In this document: in pieces, positions 1-10,822 of the stretch
Numbering within the stretch: the stretch's first letter is position 1
Layout: the number at the start of each line of letters is the position of its first letter
Assembly (NCBI GenBank): GCA_039583875.1
Contig: CM077151.1
Span: 27,480,390 to 27,544,389 of the forward strand
Reading direction: 5' to 3'
DNA length: 64,000 nt
Source of the DNA: Platanthera guangdongensis
Lineage: Eukaryota > Streptophyta > Magnoliopsida > Asparagales > Orchidaceae
Translations under genes and position numbers: made by a program
The notes under the pieces: model-generated
Seen by the model: the letters and a program-made list of their open reading frames with translations, nothing else
Database searches by the model: none
Told to the model about the DNA's origin: nothing

Positions 1-2170
1 CGAAATGGGAGAGGTGGGGTGCAAGTAAAGTTTTAGAAAAAAAATTTAAAAACAAAATAGAGTGCGGATAGCCATTTGAGGAGTGTGATTAACAATCACC
101 TTTTTTTATTTTGATACCTCAATGGCTCAACTCATTTATCTTTATAAAATCAGTCGCAATATTTTAAAAATATCTTATGAGAAGCATATAGATATTAAAA
201 GGGACAAACAAATGTTAATGGTTTCTTTATAAGTTTAGATTTAAACTATGTTTCACCTTCTTCTGCGCTAACAATTGCGTTAACTTTAAAATATAATAAG
301 ATGCTTGTTATAGGTAAATTAATTTTGGATACGTGCAAATCAATTTTACATTTAAATCAAAAATTTATATCTGCAAACCAAATTGTTACGTGCAAACAAA
401 TATAATTTTTCAAAAAAAATTTAGCAAAACATGAACAAATAGTTTAGCAACAATATTACAAAATTTAACGTATTACAAATAAATCTGGAGCTCCCGCGGT
501 GGTCAGAAGCGAGGATGTGCGGTAGGTGTCATGGCGTATGACTTGCAGTAGGCGTTGGAGGCGGTGTCGGCGGCAACAGTGGCGGCAGCGAAGGGAGAGG
601 CGTCGTCGATGGTGGCGGTGTCGTCGTGTATGGCTCGCTCCTGTCGATGTGATGTGAAAATGATTTGCCCGTATCAATTTTACCGTAACATTTAAAATAA
701 TTATTTAAGAGTTTTTATTTTAAAAATTAGTTTGCATCTATTCAAAATAAGTTTGCCCATAACAATTACTTATAATAATAATGAAAATTAATTAACACTA
801 ATCCAAATTACAAGTGGACGACACCTGCTTGCTTGCTGGAATTCATAAATGGCGGTTGGACTGCCCGGGGAGTCTCCAGAGTTGAAATAATTTTTGACTA
901 AGAGTAGCGTTTCCAGAGCAAGGAACGCAAGTAATCTGCTCGCCATTGAATCAATCCTGCTCGCCGTCCGATCAAAGTGTTTACTCGTTTTTTTAAAATG
1001 TTTTTCTCACCTTTATTACTGATGGTTAGATCAGTCATCCAACCGTCATCTTTTTACTCGCTCCCAAAATTAAAAACGCTACATGTACGAAAAAAGTTTT
1101 ACTCGCTCCCGTCATCTTTTTACTCGTTGATCTCCTCTTCGCAGTTGCCAGCAGAACCTGCAAGATGATCATAAAATATTTTATTTACAATTAAAGTATC
1201 TTAACTTCAAAAATAATAATTAAGCTAGGAATAATATCATTTCGTTAAAGTGGAGTTGAGGGACTAAAATCAAAAAAAAAAAAAAAAATTGGGACTGATT
1301 TCTCTATTTTGTTTAAATAAAAAGATGAGAAAATGAAATTTACGTAAGACGTGTCCTAAAAAAAGAGCACAGCCCTCCGGCAAAATCGACAATGAGAAGT
1401 CGGCATACGTCGATTTGTGCATGACCCACATACTCCAATTTGTAAAAGGTGGACTGCGTGCATTAGCATCAATTCGTCGCGAATGTAAAAGTCGATGCAA
1501 GGCGAAAAGTAGCACTTAATGTACGCCGTAAAAAAATAAAAGCTGCACAATAATTTATGTTTTCAAAAGTGGCAACAATAAATAATTCAATTAATTGATT
1601 CCCCAAATCCAAAATCCGAATCTGATCGCTCAGATGTTTGTGAGCGAGTACATGCATTTTACTTATGTTTCTTTCAATTTAATATGAATGAGAGAAATGA
1701 TTTATATAGACACACAAAATGATGAAATTACACTTGTGACTAAATGATTTCATAAAATTTGAAGAGAATATTTTGATGAAAGAATAAGCAGTCGAGAAGT
1801 CCATCGAAGAAACATCGTCGCCGTTGATCGTTGATGAGGAAGACTAGCTTGAGAAGGCATGCATCTCTATTTTCTACTAGGCAAAAATATTGAAGCAACA
1901 TTTGTTCTATCGCTCAAAAATATTGAGGCAAAAATATTGAACGTACACAAGTGTTTGTCAGAAGCAGTCTTTTACTAACTAGTCCCATAACAATGTAGCG
2001 TGCGACCTTAGCTCTTTTCCGCGCCCCTTTGTAGCTAGCTAAGTCAGCCTCCTTCAACACTAATCGTGACAAGATAGGTAAGTGAACACTTTGAAAGAGA
2101 GAGCAAAAGAACACGAAAGCAAGGGAGCAAATGAGCTACAATGCTTGAAGGCTTGGATTTTTTATTTTCG
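1..2170. other. AT-rich intergenic DNA, no recognisable gene
   Basis: Both strands were read. The open frames are short, low in complexity and match no protein family that I recognise. A GC-rich block at about 490-650 consists of GGCGGTGTCG-like triplets and gives an Arg/His-rich frame typical of minisatellite DNA rather than a gene. A poly(A) run lies at about 1272-1288. The GC-rich block is flanked by AT-rich DNA with scattered GCAAAC words on both sides, which could be a decayed transposon, but no convincing terminal repeats or target duplication were found. Confidence 0.5.
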
Positions 2171-2264
2171 GATTGTTTGCTACAAATGAACATTCATTTA
2201 CTCTTTATAGCCTCCAAGAGGTTTTCCCTCCAACAAAGGAAAGACTAGAATTTATCTACTCTAA

Positions 2265-2570
2265 ACTCTTTTATATAATTTCATACTCCTCTCATGGCTA
2301 TGTACAAACCTCCACACCAATCTACAACATTCAAGAGTATACTAGACAAGTCTAGATCACTCCCAACTTGTACAAAAATACATATCATTTTAAATACCTC
2401 TACACATCTAGAGTTATCTAGAAGATTCCATACTTTTCTAGAATATTCTAGATTATTCTACTTCCTTCTAGAATAATCTAGAAATTCTACACTATTCCAT
2501 AATATTTAAGAGTCTTCTACACGACTCTAGAATCTTCTAGAAGACTCCACGACAACTTAGAATCTTCTCT
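2265..2570 (-). promoter_or_regulatory. Cluster of heat-shock-element-like motifs upstream of a TATA box
   Basis: Heat-shock factors bind alternating GAA and TTC blocks spaced by two bases. Two perfect three-block elements are visible: TTCTAGAATATTC at 2436-2448 and GAATCTTCTAGAA at 2530-2542. There are also two-block elements at 2421-2428, 2466-2473 and 2560-2567. Reading on the minus strand, these precede TATATAAA at about 2270-2280. The arrangement resembles the promoter of heat-activated copia LTRs such as ONSEN. I could not define LTR ends here, so an LTR and a plain minus-strand promoter both remain possible. Confidence 0.5.
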
Positions 2571-2599
2571 CATTTTCAAGGCCTCTCTCTAATGTTCCG

Positions 2600-3710
2600 G
2601 AGACTTCCGCATCTTTTTCCGTCATAGGATATGATGGCTACACTTAAGCCTTATTCTTGGCATGCTTCTTTTGTACATGATAATCTTGAGTATGGAATCA
2701 TACTTCTTACAAGGGCTCTCACACCCAAGTCATCGACCTCTCTAACACCTTACTACCTCAACATGTGACTTATTGTGTCACCCGCGCATGAAACCATGGT
2801 CACGGTTGTGCCTTGAACTAGCAACCCGTGACAAGTCGCACCCATATGTGACTGCCTCTACTCGTGACACACTAATAGATGCATGATAGGTTGTGAGTGC
2901 GGGTGCTCTAAGATGTAACCCTAAATGAAGTGCATAAGGGCTATTGAATTGCCTAATGAGGATGCAGATACGATTAAAACTATCAGAATAAAATTTAACA
3001 AAAACTAATCAATTAAAATTGTCTGGCTATGGCCCATCCAATAGGGAAGGTACTGGTCGGTATCGGGACATGACAGGCTAGGGAGGAAAGATTCGGGAGA
3101 AGAAACATGGTTTGGATTGGATCTGTGGAAGTTGGACGATGAAGGGAGATAGGACCTAGGCGAAGGCAGACGATGGCAGGAATATCTGGGTCTGGCAGTA
3201 TCGGGCTATAAAGGCGAGCCTTGCAGGCTGGAATGAGATCAGTTGTAGCGCGTTGCGCTACGTAAGAGAAACAGAAGATGGATACTCAAGGAGTCGCACC
3301 AGCTTAAGGGGCCTCTCGAAGTCACATAGGAGGGAGACTGCCGGTTTCGGTCCAAAACTCTGATCGCTAACACATCTCATGCGCGTGTATAAATAGAGGG
3401 ATACAATTAGGGCACCCGACGCGAACACACGAAACCATGTATAAAAGCTAAAAAAATCTTTAGTGAGAAAGGGTTCAAATCCATGTCCCGTCTTTTGATC
3501 CTTTTCCCCTAGAGCCTTTATCAAATCTTTATCCAAATTTTGTATAAACTATTTAGCACTTGTACGGACAATTTGGATTTCAACACATGTTATAAATGTT
3601 GACAACACTAATAATATGTTTCCATTAAGCGGAGAATATTATATAATAATATTCAATCATTATAAGAGTATAAAATACTTTGTATAGAGAATATTATAAT
3701 GATAATTAGG
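2600..3710. other. Non-coding stretch with a plus-strand TATA box
   Basis: I recognise no protein. A good TATA box (TATAAATAG, 3388-3396) is followed by GC-richer sequence on the plus strand, as in an LTR or promoter. The 92-codon minus-strand frame at 3258-3536 overlaps it and has no familiar domain. DNA from 3600 to 3710 is AT-rich. Confidence 0.35.
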
Positions 3711-3979
3711 CTTAATTATTGGGACTCCCCTAGGAGTTTGCATAATTACAGGTTGCACAACTGTCTTTCCAAGTTATATTTACCTCCTTTTTAAGTATCT
3801 CCTTTTTACAAAAATGCCCATTTTGTTAGAAATATCAAATATGGATGAAAAATAATAAAATCAGCCAAATGATTTTATGATATTTCAATTTTATTCTTTT
3901 ATAATGATTCTAAATTCATTTCAAAGAATAAAATATAACACACCTCTTTCATTGTGGAGTTATTACAAAGGATAAAATT

Positions 3980-4274
3980 TGTAGAGAAAATCACACAACA
4001 ATTTTATTGATTGTCAAATACATGAGTGCATACACTTATATAGAGAGGAAGAGAAGGAGAGTCTTTTATATCTACAATGTGAGACTAAGGCTCCGTTTGG
4101 GAGGACTTATTTTCACCGGTCAAGCGGTCATGACCGTATGAATCAGGACTTAATTAAGGTCCGATTCATGCGGTCGTGACCGCTTGACCGGTGAAAATAA
4201 GTCCCCCCAAACGGAGCCTAAATAAACTATACATGAGCTCCTTTTTTAATGAGCTTCTTCATTATCTCTTAACA
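3980..4274 (-). repeat. 3' LTR of copia-1, interrupted by a MITE
   Basis: Aligns with the right LTR at 5840-6012. It is longer because a 130-bp MITE plus a 3-bp duplication is inserted at 4089-4221, and it lacks an 11-bp duplication (TGTACATGAGC) present in the other copy. Without the MITE the length would be 162 bp, against 173 bp in the partner. Confidence 0.92.
4089..4218. mobile_element. Tourist-like MITE (130 bp, near-perfect foldback)
   Basis: Ends GGCTCCGTTTGGG and CCCAAACGGAGCC form terminal inverted repeats, and the whole element folds on itself around CTTAATTAAG with only a few mismatches. It is flanked by TAA on both sides (4086-4088 and 4219-4221). The intact partner LTR at 5840-6012 shows the empty site with a single TAA. 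A 3-bp TAA duplication and this type of end are characteristic of PIF/Harbinger-derived Tourist MITEs. It has no coding capacity. Confidence 0.93.
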
Positions 4275-5700
4275 CTCCCCTGCAAGCTGGAGCGTACAAG
4301 TCGTAGGCACCAAGCTTGGATAAGAACTAATGATATAATGTCCGAGAGAGAGTTTGGTAAATATATCAGCAACTTGTCCTGATGCAGAGACATGCACTAA
4401 CTCCAACTTCTTTGATTGAACTTTTTCCCGAATGAAGTGACAGTCGACTTCAATATGTTTTGTCCGCTCATGAAATACCAGATTTTTGGCAATATGTATG
4501 GCGGCTTGACTGTCACAAAACAGGGTTGCCGGAGAAGAGAGTATGAGGCCCAAATCACTGAGTAGACTCTCTAACCAGGTGAGCTCAGATACAACTGCTG
4601 TCATAGCACGGTACTCGGCCTCACTAGATGAGCAAGTCACAACTGATTGTTTCTTGCTACGCCAGGTAATAAGGTGTCCACCAAGATATGTGCAAAAACC
4701 AGTCGTGAAACGCCTATCATCAAGGGTACCCGCGTAGTCAGCATCAGAATATGCAACAAGAGACAGAAAGGAGGATGGTTTATAAACAAGTTCTTGTCCT
4801 GGAGCAGTCTTCAAGTATCTGTGAATCCGTTCGACCGTTTGAAGATGGGACGTCCGAGAAGCATGCATAAATCGGCTCACAACCCCAACAACAAATGAAA
4901 CATTGGGTCGTGTAACCGTGTAATAGATTAATTTCCCTACCAGTCGACGGTAGTACTCTGGATTTGTAAGAACAGGATCAGTTCCAGAGTCATGTGAAGA
5001 CAATTTGTGATTTACATCCATCGGAGTGTTCGCAGGTTTGCATCCTGAGTAGCTTGCATCTGCAGAAGATCAATACAGTACTTCCGTTGGGACAGAACAA
5101 GATCATCAGGTCTCTTTGCAATCTCGAGCTCAAGGAAGTATCGAAGATTGCACAGGTCCTCTATCTGAAATGTTGAGTTTAAATGTTTCTTGATGTTTCA
5201 GATTCCATTAATGTCGTCGCCCGTTATTAGGATATCATCAACATATACCAGAAGAATCACAGTGTATGTTGCTTGATGACGTGTAAAGAAATAAATCAGT
5301 AGAGCTACGTGTGAAGCCCACCTCGCGAACTACTTTGTTGAATTTGTCAAATAAAGCACGAGAAGACTGTTTGAGATCATATATAAACTTTCGCAAATGG
5401 CATACACGAGACTCCCCCGTGGTCTCAAACCTAGCCAGTTGGTGCATATACACAGTTTCTTGAAGATCATCATTGAGAAAATCATTTTTGATGTCGAGTT
5501 GATGTATAGGTCACTGCCGATGCACAACAAGGGAAATCAAGACTCGAACAGTATTCAGCTTGGCGACTGGAGAGAATGTTTCGTCGTAATCAATACCATG
5601 TTGTTGGGTGAAGCCCCTGGCCACAAGGCAGGCTTTGAGATGTTCAATAGTGTCATTTAGAGCATCAGCTTGATAGCAAAGACCCATTTGCAGCTAATAC
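4269..5700 (-). pseudogene. Ty1/copia reverse transcriptase-RNase H remnant
   Basis: The uninterrupted part (5021-4269) carries the RT C-terminus and copia RNase H. Visible motifs are the RRLVGKLIY block, the catalytic acidic residues of YSDADYAG and SSSEAEYRA, CDSQAA, and KHIEVDCHFIRE near the end. Upstream, the YVDD catalytic box of RT is at 5234-5248, and RT motifs such as [12 protein letters not shown] continue to about 5700. They are split over frames by at least one frameshift near 5280 and several stops. The enzyme copied retroelement RNA into DNA in the cytoplasmic particle. This copy cannot make a full protein. Confidence 0.9.
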
Positions 5701-5827
5701 ACGACTGGCCAGGAGAGGAGCGGACTAACTGCGGTTAGAGGGAGTCCGTAGCAGACCGCGGGTAGGCAGAAGACCGAGGGTTAGAAGAAAGCTATCCGCC
5801 GGGAGTAGATAAAAACCGGAGTGATGG

Positions 5828-5839
5828 CCTCTGATACCA
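5828..5839 (-). other. Primer binding site of copia-1 (initiator tRNA-Met)
   Basis: On the minus strand TGGTATCAGAGG directly follows the 5' LTR end TCTACA. It matches the complement of the 3' end of plant initiator tRNA-Met. Confidence 0.9.
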
Positions 5840-6012
5840 TGTAGAGAAAATCACACAGCAATTTTATTGATTGTCAAATACATTAGTACATACACTTATA
5901 TAAAGAGGAAGAGAAGGAGAGTCTTTTACATCTACAATGTGAGACTAAATAAACTATACATGAGCTTGTACATGAGCTCCTTTTTAATGAGCTTCTTCAT
6001 TATCTCTTAACA
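5840..6012 (-). repeat. 5' LTR of copia-1 (173 bp)
   Basis: TG...CA ended; matches 3980-4274 apart from the MITE and an 11-bp duplication. A TATA-like TTTATATAAG lies in its middle on the minus strand. Its short length, and its similarity to the LTR at 62703, mark both as one copia family. Confidence 0.92.
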
Positions 6013-6355
6013 AAATTAAAATTTCATAAAATTTTGACATATTTTATCAGTGCTTTTAAATTTCTAAATAAAATGGTCACCTTTTTCAATGCAAAGTCTT
6101 TACAAAAGTAAAATTGAATATCATAATATAATTTTGACAAATTTTATTACTTTCCATCCATATTTCTAACTGAATGGACAATTTATGTTAGGCTCCCGCT
6201 TTCTAGGAACCATGCCCAGGTCAGGCCCAGGCCTAGCCAAACAGGCCTTTGCTGGGCATCTCACCCAGCATTTGGCCTAGCATGTTCGGGCCCAAGCTTA
6301 TCGGGGAATTTTACGGGGCGGACTCATGCAGGCTTGTTGTGCACCTGAAGATTTA

Positions 6356-6437
6356 GGCTCCGTTTGGGAAACTTAAGGTCCGGTTCATGCAGTCATAACC
6401 GCTTGACCGGTGAAAATAAATCCCCCCAAACGGAGCC
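6356..6437. mobile_element. Deleted copy of the same Tourist-like MITE (82 bp)
   Basis: Same ends GGCTCCGTTTGGG and CCCAAACGGAGCC as the element at 4089-4218, and the same right half including GCTTGACCGGTGAAAATAA. The left half is mostly lost. Flanking triplets are TTA and CTA, an imperfect match to the expected TTA/TAA duplication. Confidence 0.82.
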
Positions 6438-7812
6438 CTAATATACCTGCTTCACCCATTTTAAGAATCTTAGGCTTTTTTTTGTTCAAGATAGATGTAT
6501 AATGTTTGGATTCACTTCTAAATTTTACTATGAATCGTATAGTAATAGTAAATATTCTCATGCTACAAGTACTTCACATGTAATTAGAAGAAGAAGAAAA
6601 AAATCAAACATACCGTGATAGATTCATTTATCCAGCAGTTTGAGCCACCGGGTATAACTTTATATAGAGGAAGATGCCATGCTCAACAAGTATGCCATTA
6701 AAACCAAAGAAACAAATCAGCCGCCTGACCACACCGAACAGTTCGAGCCAACTAACATCTCATTACGTGCATAACCAAGGATATTCGCGTTCAATCTCTT
6801 GCACGCGAACGTCACCTCTTCCATCTCTTGCCAATCCACCACGTCCCCTTCCCCAGCCCGAAATTTGCGCAGGCCTCCTCCTACATCCACCAAACTGTAA
6901 CCAGAATCTTTCTTGACGCCACTGCAATCCATCAATCTCCGAACCGCCGCCGCCTCATCCCATCGTTCGTTCGCAGAAAAAATGTCACCCAATCCGACAT
7001 AAGATCCAGAACATTTGGGTTCAATCGCAAACAGTTTTCGGGTGGCAATTTCTCCAATCTCAGCATCTCCCCATACCCTACAGGCAGCAAGCAATGCACC
7101 CCAAATTGAAGCCACAGGCCCCACATTGCTTCTGGTTATAAATTCATAGGCCTCCCTCACCCTCCCTGCCCTGCCTAAAAGGGAACAATGCTCCTTTTTT
7201 AGGAGGCACTCCATAAAACTCTCCCATCAAATTGAACAGCTTCCATCCCTTGTCTACCATCGCACCGGAGTGACTGCAAGCTGATAACAGGCACGTAAAC
7301 GTGATGTGGTCGGGCGAAAAAGAAGCCCGCTGCATAGAATCAAACACCTCAAAAACCTCCGTGGCATGCCCGTGCTTCCCGAACCCGCAAACCATCAAGT
7401 TCCATCCTGCCATGTTTTTCACAGCGCCCATTTGATCGAACGCAACACGCGCAGATTCCAAATCTCCACATTTTGCATGCATGTCGACGACAATGGTTTG
7501 CAGAAATTCGTCGGAGCCAAAGGCCCTCGCCAAAGTGTGAGCATGGAACTGCCTGGCGAGGCCGAGTAGCCCCACGCTCGCACAACCGTTCAGCAGCCCA
7601 ACCATGGTCGACTAGTTATGCTAAAGACATTTCATGGAACACGCTGAGTAGGTTCTGAGAAAGCCCATTTCTACTGTAGCCCAACAGCAAACTGTTATAG
7701 CAGACAACATCCTTGTGTTTAATTCTATCAAAGATCAATTTTGCGTCGTCCAAATCTCTGTTCTTGGCATACATGTCTGTAAGAGAACTGCCAATAAAAG
7801 CATCAGAATTCC

Positions 7813-8940
7813 TGTTGTGCAATTGACACCGGCCCGCGAGTACGGAACTCGTCGCGGACAATAGTAACGGAAGCAAAATATCTGAGCAAATAATGACGCG
7901 CACCAAACAAACAATAAACACGAGATTCCAAAACACCACAAACACAAGAGATTTACGTGATTTGGAGTTAAGCTCCTACATCCACGGGGAGAGCGCGCCG
8001 GATCCACTAATCAAAAAATATCTGATTATAACACAAACACTCAACGATCCTCAACGGATCGACACTAACCTAGAATAAGAATGAAAGAACAACAAAAAAT
8101 AAGAGAGAGGGAAGAAAACTCCCCTATGCCGGCCGCAAGAAATGGTCAATCGGAGCCTGAAACTGAATCTGATCGCCGCCGGAGGAATCTGCACCCAGCC
8201 ACCGCCGTGAGCCCCCTCTCCTCCCTGGATACAGCCGGCCAAGCCGCTGTCAACCGCCGGAGATGAACCCGATGCGCCGCTGGTGCCCAAAATCGGGTAA
8301 CCCAATTATCCCTCCGCCACACGCTGCCGCCCTCCGGCCAAGAAAGTCGCTGTCTTCTTCAAGATGAAGGAACCGCAGCCTTATGCCCTCTCTCACCGCC
8401 GGAGTTGCCGCCGTTGCTGGATCGCCGAAGCCGCCGGAGAAGAACCCTAGATTGGGCTTGCCTTATGCTGCCGCAGAAGGAGGCCGCTCCCGATCTTGCC
8501 GCCGCCAGAGAAGAAACCCTAGGAACCGCCGGTCGTCGCCGGAGAAGAACCGACCGCTGCCCCAGATCGGGCACTTGTTGCCGCTCCTCTGTCTTGCCGA
8601 TGTCGTCGCGCCGCCAATCGATCCTCCCGAAAGAGAACCGCCTGATGCCGCCGATTTCTTCCCGATGTCGCCGCTCGATCGTGTCCCGAAGCCACCGCTC
8701 AGATGCCGCCGCTTCTCCTTCGCCCGATGCCGCCTCTCCCGATTCTTGCTTTCGCCCGATGCCGCCGCTCTGCTTCCCGATGGCTTCCTCTCGCTCGATT
8801 TCTTTCCGCCTGTTCCGATCGATTAGGTTAGGTTGGAATAATGAATCGGGATTCCTGTGTATATATAAACCAAATAGAAAAAGGTAATAACCGAACCGGT
8901 CCAGCTGGACCGATCTGGTTTGGAGCATCACAAAACAACA
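7813..8940 (-). repeat. 3' LTR of copia-2
   Basis: Begins TGTTGTTTTG and ends GCACAACA on the minus strand. It matches 10823-11878 over its full length apart from indels near 8410-8560. A GC-rich stretch of GCCGCC and GATC words (about 8160-8830) leaves both strands open for 80-200 codons, but the composition is repetitive and no protein family is recognisable. Confidence 0.92.
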
Positions 8941-9035
8941 ATCACCACATTGATGCTCCACGAACACTAATACCGCCTATAACACACAGACCCCTACTGG
9001 CGACTACAAGCCCCCTCTCCCTGGGGCCGACACAA

Positions 9036-10775
9036 TCAACATGCATCAGTTTGAGTCAAGTCAAACTTGACTCGTCTCACTGATTTCTCCCGCATGCTCG
9101 CAACGCATTCCTTCGTAGGAATCTCCCGCAATATCACGCCTTCACCTCGAGCGAACTCCCTCAACTCCCGGTGACGCACGTCGATGTGCTTCATCCTTGC
9201 ACGATAGATCGGGTCTACTGCAAGACGAATCGCACTCGAACTCTCACTGTGCAACTCCACCTTCTCCTGAGTGATCCTAAGTTCCTTGGTGAGACCTCTG
9301 AGCCTGATGGCTCCTCTCACGGTGTCTGGGTATTCCTGAGATGACTCTCTACCCGTCTCCTCTATGGCTGCGAAGATTCTACCTCCGCCAAGGTCCTCTC
9401 TTCGTGCACACGCCCTTGCCACGAATCCTGCCCTGCTCCTCCGCTGGTCCTTCCTAGCTTTTCGATGAGAACGGTCTCTGCTCTTTAAAGCTCTATCGAA
9501 GGAATCGCGATATGAGGATATCGTCTGAAATGCATACGCTACCGTATCCTGTAGCTCGAGAGACGATCTGACCTCTCTCCTCGCATTTTCCCAGGCAATC
9601 GTAGTGTCAATCAGTCTGTAGAGCGATCCGAAACGCTCTCCTCTCAAGACTGTCTGCGCACCTCTCCTGACCTCCAAATACCCGCTGCTACTGGTATAAG
9701 AATACCCGGCAGCCTCTAGAGTGCCTAGAGAAAGCAAGCTCTTCCTCAACTCGGGCACATACCAAACGTCGGTGCGGGTCCTAACCACTCCATCGAACAT
9801 CCTAATCCTGATGCTCCCAACTCCAGATATCTCGCACTCTGACCGGTTCCCCATCCGAACACGACCACCTCCACAGTGCCTAATACTGGAGAACCATTCA
9901 ATGTTCGGTCACATGTGGAACGAACATCATGTATCCATGATCCAGGAATCTGTGGTCCCGACCACGCCGCGACTTTGTGAAACATGTAGAACGTCATCAT
10001 CACTCACGCACTCGGATGTCACTGCACCCTGCTGAGGCACAGATCCTTTGCCCATGAGTTTCCTCACTGGGCAGTTGACCTTCCAATGCCCCTCCTCCTT
10101 GCAGTAATAACACCTACCCCTGGACCTAGGTCGATCATCCTCCTTGCCTCCCCCTCTCGATCTTCCTCGGGATGGGTCTCTGCTCTTCACGAGCAGACCC
10201 TCGCTCGCACTCGATCCGGAACAGCTCCTCTTCTCATTAGAAAGAAGCATCGTCACCACTTCCTCCATCTTAAGGGTATCCTTCCCATACAAGATGGTGG
10301 TGACAAAATGATCGAACGGCCTCGGGAGTGAGGACAAGAGGAGAAGAGCCTGGTCTTCCTTCTCGACCTTCACATCCATACTCCGCAGCTGGGATACCAG
10401 CTTGTTGAACACATTCATATGGTTCAACAACTACGTTCCCCCGGACATCCTCAAGCTGTACAACTGTTTCTTCACGTACAGCTTGTTCGTGAGCGACCTG
10501 GACATGTAGAGCTCCTCGAGCTTCCTCCACAAGTCCACCGTAGTTTCCGCCTCGACAACGTTGTACATGACCTCATCTGTCAAGCACAGTTGTATGGTGC
10601 TGATGGCTTTGAGATCCAGCTCATCCCACTCGTCATCGTCCTTCACCTTGGCCTTCTCCTTTCCAAGGAGTGCCTTGTGAAGTCCATGTTGCATGAGTAA
10701 GGCCTTTATGCGCTTTTGCCAAAGACTGAAATCAATCTTGTCATTGTATTTTGGAATCTTGAATTTGCTCGCCAT
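9036..10775 (-). pseudogene. Copia gag-protease fused to an RNase H tail, inactivated
   Basis: Gag starts with ATG at 10775, runs through a UBN2-type capsid domain with one in-frame TAG near 10430, and reaches a zinc knuckle with CYYC and C-terminal HWKVNC spacing (about 10110-10070). Protease follows. Its catalytic DTG/DSG is broken to Asp-Thr-stop by TGA near 9927. The flap and C-terminal protease motifs (RMFDGVVRTRTD, SLLSLGTLE) sit in the 9854-9036 frame, which then jumps after about 100 residues to RNase H sequence (KHIDVRHRELREF, REIPTKE). This marks a deletion that removed integrase and most of RT. Confidence 0.9.
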
Positions 10776-10808
10776 TGAATTTGCTCACTGGTCTGAAGGA
10801 CGAACCTC

Positions 10809-10820
10809 CCTCTGATACCA
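10809..10820 (-). other. Primer binding site of copia-2 (initiator tRNA-Met)
   Basis: Minus-strand TGGTATCAGAGG lies two bases inside the 5' LTR end, as expected for copia elements. Confidence 0.9.
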
Positions 10821-10822
10821 AT

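Larger units (their letters stand above)
3980..6012 (-). mobile_element. Small internally deleted Ty1/copia element (copia-1)
   Basis: A complete LTR-to-LTR structure of about 2 kb on the minus strand. It is flanked by AAATT target duplications (3975-3979 and 6013-6017). The LTRs begin TGTTAAGAG and end TCTACA on the minus strand. A primer site complementary to initiator tRNA-Met abuts the 5' LTR, and a polypurine tract TTGCAGGGGAG (4275-4285) abuts the 3' LTR. The interior codes only for reverse transcriptase and RNase H. Gag, protease and integrase are missing, so it would depend on proteins from another element. The LTR is related to the copia LTR at 62703-62881. Confidence 0.93.
3711..6181. 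repeat. Short repeat element, copy A, split by a copia insertion
   Basis: Sequence starting with TTAATTATTGGGAC and GAGTTTGCATAATTACAGG (from about 3711) also occurs, with local rearrangement, at 45627-46037 and more distantly at 47624-47895. In this copy the unit is interrupted at 3979/6013 by a copia element. Sequence resembling the interior of the 45.6-46.0 kb copy resumes at 6013 and is lost near 6181, so the right end is truncated. The 45.6-46.0 kb copy has inverted ends, which suggests a MITE-like DNA element. Confidence 0.55.

Noticed and set aside
8359..8967. Overlapping 150-200-codon frames on both strands in the copia-2 LTR
   Set aside because: GC-rich repetitive LTR sequence, open on both strands, repeated with indels in the other LTR, no protein family.
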